Source: Erysipelotrichaceae bacterium (GTDB lineage Bacteria; Bacillota_I; Bacilli_A; Erysipelotrichales; Erysipelotrichaceae). Taken from it: 32,398 bases of DNA. Of this stretch, positions 31,395 through 32,398 are shown piece by piece. Below the pieces are notes generated by a model that ran no database searches, was not told where the DNA came from, and saw only the letters and a program-made list of their open reading frames with translations. The DNA is taken from contig JAFRLB010000061.1 of assembly GCA_017431405.1 (NCBI GenBank), positions 1-32,398 of the forward strand, written 5' to 3'. Made by a program: the position numbers and the translations under genes. Position 1 is the first letter of the stretch. The number at the start of each line of letters is the position of its first letter.

Positions 31395-32398
31395 TCATTT
31401 ATTATTATACATTGAGCGTATGATTCTACGGAAAACTGGAAATGCTGCTGTAAAAATGCCTAATATCGTCAGTAGTGTAATAAGATACCACTCACCACTA
31501 TATGAATAACGGTTAGTCACAAATGGTTGAACCATAAACAAGTATGAAAAAACCATAACTGTTACCATAATATATATGATTTGTGTTATGATAAGTTGAT
31601 TATTTACCGGTTCTTTTTCTTTCTTAGCAAACACTTTATGAAAGTGCATGAAATGATTCAATATCAGCATAATAAATGGAATCAAACATGCCGAAAAGTA
31701 TTCAAGAGAAATTATTTCATTTATTGGTAACCCAAAACGCATTGGATAGTTTGCGATACATGCCAGAATATGAACGAGGGCAACATCTGTTAGAACATAG
31801 ATTATTACATTTCCTGTTCTTGCCCAAAGACATAGCAAAGGGCAGAGCAGTAAGCTTACATAACCAAATGTAAGTATGATTCCATGATATGAATCATTAT
31901 TTGAATAATTACCATACCATTCGGGTTTTCTTTCAACAAATGATTCAAGAAGAAACTTAGAACTTACACCATTGTTGATGACAGGGACAAAGCAGACAAA
32001 TATCACTAAAATAACTGCTAAAGAAAACAGTATCAGATGGCTGTTTTTGTTATCAATTGAATGCAGTTTTAACTTTTCGATGTTGATCCTAGCATTTCCT
32101 GAAGAAAACAAATTGTGATGGACAACCATGAGTCCCAAAGCATAGAGTATTGAAAGAACTGGAACCGGTGTAATTTTACGCATATTGCCTGCTTGTATTT
32201 CAAGAGGCTTTATTAGGATAAGATTACTAATAAGAAGAAAAACAATGCCGATCAACAACACATAGCTAACCACACTGATAAAACTTATCTTCTGATCACA
32301 CAAATTTGTTGAAATACCATACAAAGTCAATAACACAATCATTATCCAGAAATTTGAATCAGGGAGCATAGGCAGACTTATAAACAGGCCACGTTCTA
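31395..32398 (-). CDS. Partial multipass membrane protein of unknown function
   Basis: The minus-strand frame is open to the last base of the window, so the 5' end is missing; the ATG at 32369 has no ribosome binding site and is probably internal. The visible 330 or so residues contain about nine hydrophobic segments in short alternation with basic loops (FAKKEKEP, FRRIIRSMYNNK at the end), so the C-terminus is likely cytoplasmic. One longer polar loop near the middle (about residues 132-160, with many Asn and Ser) may face outside. I do not recognise the family and see no catalytic motif. The segment is more AT-rich than the rest of the window by eye. The 116 bases to the glycerate kinase gene hold no clear terminator. 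Confidence 0.75.
   Translation of the reverse strand, partial: ERGLFISLPMLPDSNFWIMIVLLTLYGISTNLCDQKISFISVVSYVLLIGIVFLLISNLILIKPLEIQAGNMRKITPVPVLSILYALGLMVVHHNLFSSGNARINIEKLKLHSIDNKNSHLILFSLAVILVIFVCFVPVINNGVSSKFLLESFVERKPEWYGNYSNNDSYHGIILTFGYVSLLLCPLLCLWARTGNVIIYVLTDVALVHILACIANYPMRFGLPINEIISLEYFSACLIPFIMLILNHFMHFHKVFAKKEKEPVNNQLIITQIIYIMVTVMVFSYLFMVQPFVTNRYSYSGEWYLITLLTILGIFTAAFPVFRRIIRSMYNNK

Overview
This looks like a chromosomal window from an anaerobic, moderately AT-rich Firmicute, most likely near Erysipelotrichales. That placement is inferred from gene content, not from any marker search. Supporting signs are a single-chain pyruvate:ferredoxin oxidoreductase, strong GGAGG-type ribosome binding sites, sigma-A-like promoters, U-tailed hairpin terminators, a TGS-fused nucleoside kinase and a BmrC/BmrD-type ABC exporter pair. 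I see no rRNA, CRISPR array, insertion sequence or intact prophage. No stretch longer than about 180 bases lacks a gene. The first and last genes run off the window.

Layout: 1-945 holds a partial two-pass membrane protein. 999-5018 (-) has a small lipoprotein and nifJ. 5165-7608 (-) has a rhomboid protease downstream of tRNA-Val, an Smr-GNAT fusion and a zinc-dependent phospholipase C-like protein. 7746-8262 (+) is a HigBA-like toxin-antitoxin locus whose toxin has lost its middle. 8286-10187 (-) encodes a P-type ATPase in which most catalytic motifs are altered. 10270-10923 has a nitroreductase divergent from tRNA-Thr. 10954-13861 (-) is a four-gene operon: beta-lactamase/NUDIX fusion, NIF3-like, DUF3842-like and Bcp peroxiredoxin.

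14022-17985 (+) is a second four-gene operon with its own promoter and terminator: a cytoplasmic 5'-nucleotidase-type phosphatase, a Pnkp-like kinase-phosphatase lacking the ligase domain, a YhhN membrane protein and a phage-lysin-like CHAP protein. 18010-20679 (-) has an envelope protein with a 3D/double-psi barrel end and the nucleoside kinase. 20777-21848 (-) pairs an XRE regulator with a protein of 26-residue repeats, divergent from an HSL-type esterase (21981-22883, +). 22895-28657 (-) carries three ABC exporter genes, followed by a glutaredoxin-like gene (-), a translationally coupled RluA pseudouridine synthase and glycerate 2-kinase (+), and a partial multipass membrane protein (-).

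The most unusual items are the motif-degenerate P-type ATPase, the beta-lactamase/NUDIX fusion, the ligase-less compact Pnkp in an operon with a phosphatase, the 26-residue repeat protein overlapping its regulator, and the Smr-GNAT fusion. All functional statements rest on motif reading by eye.
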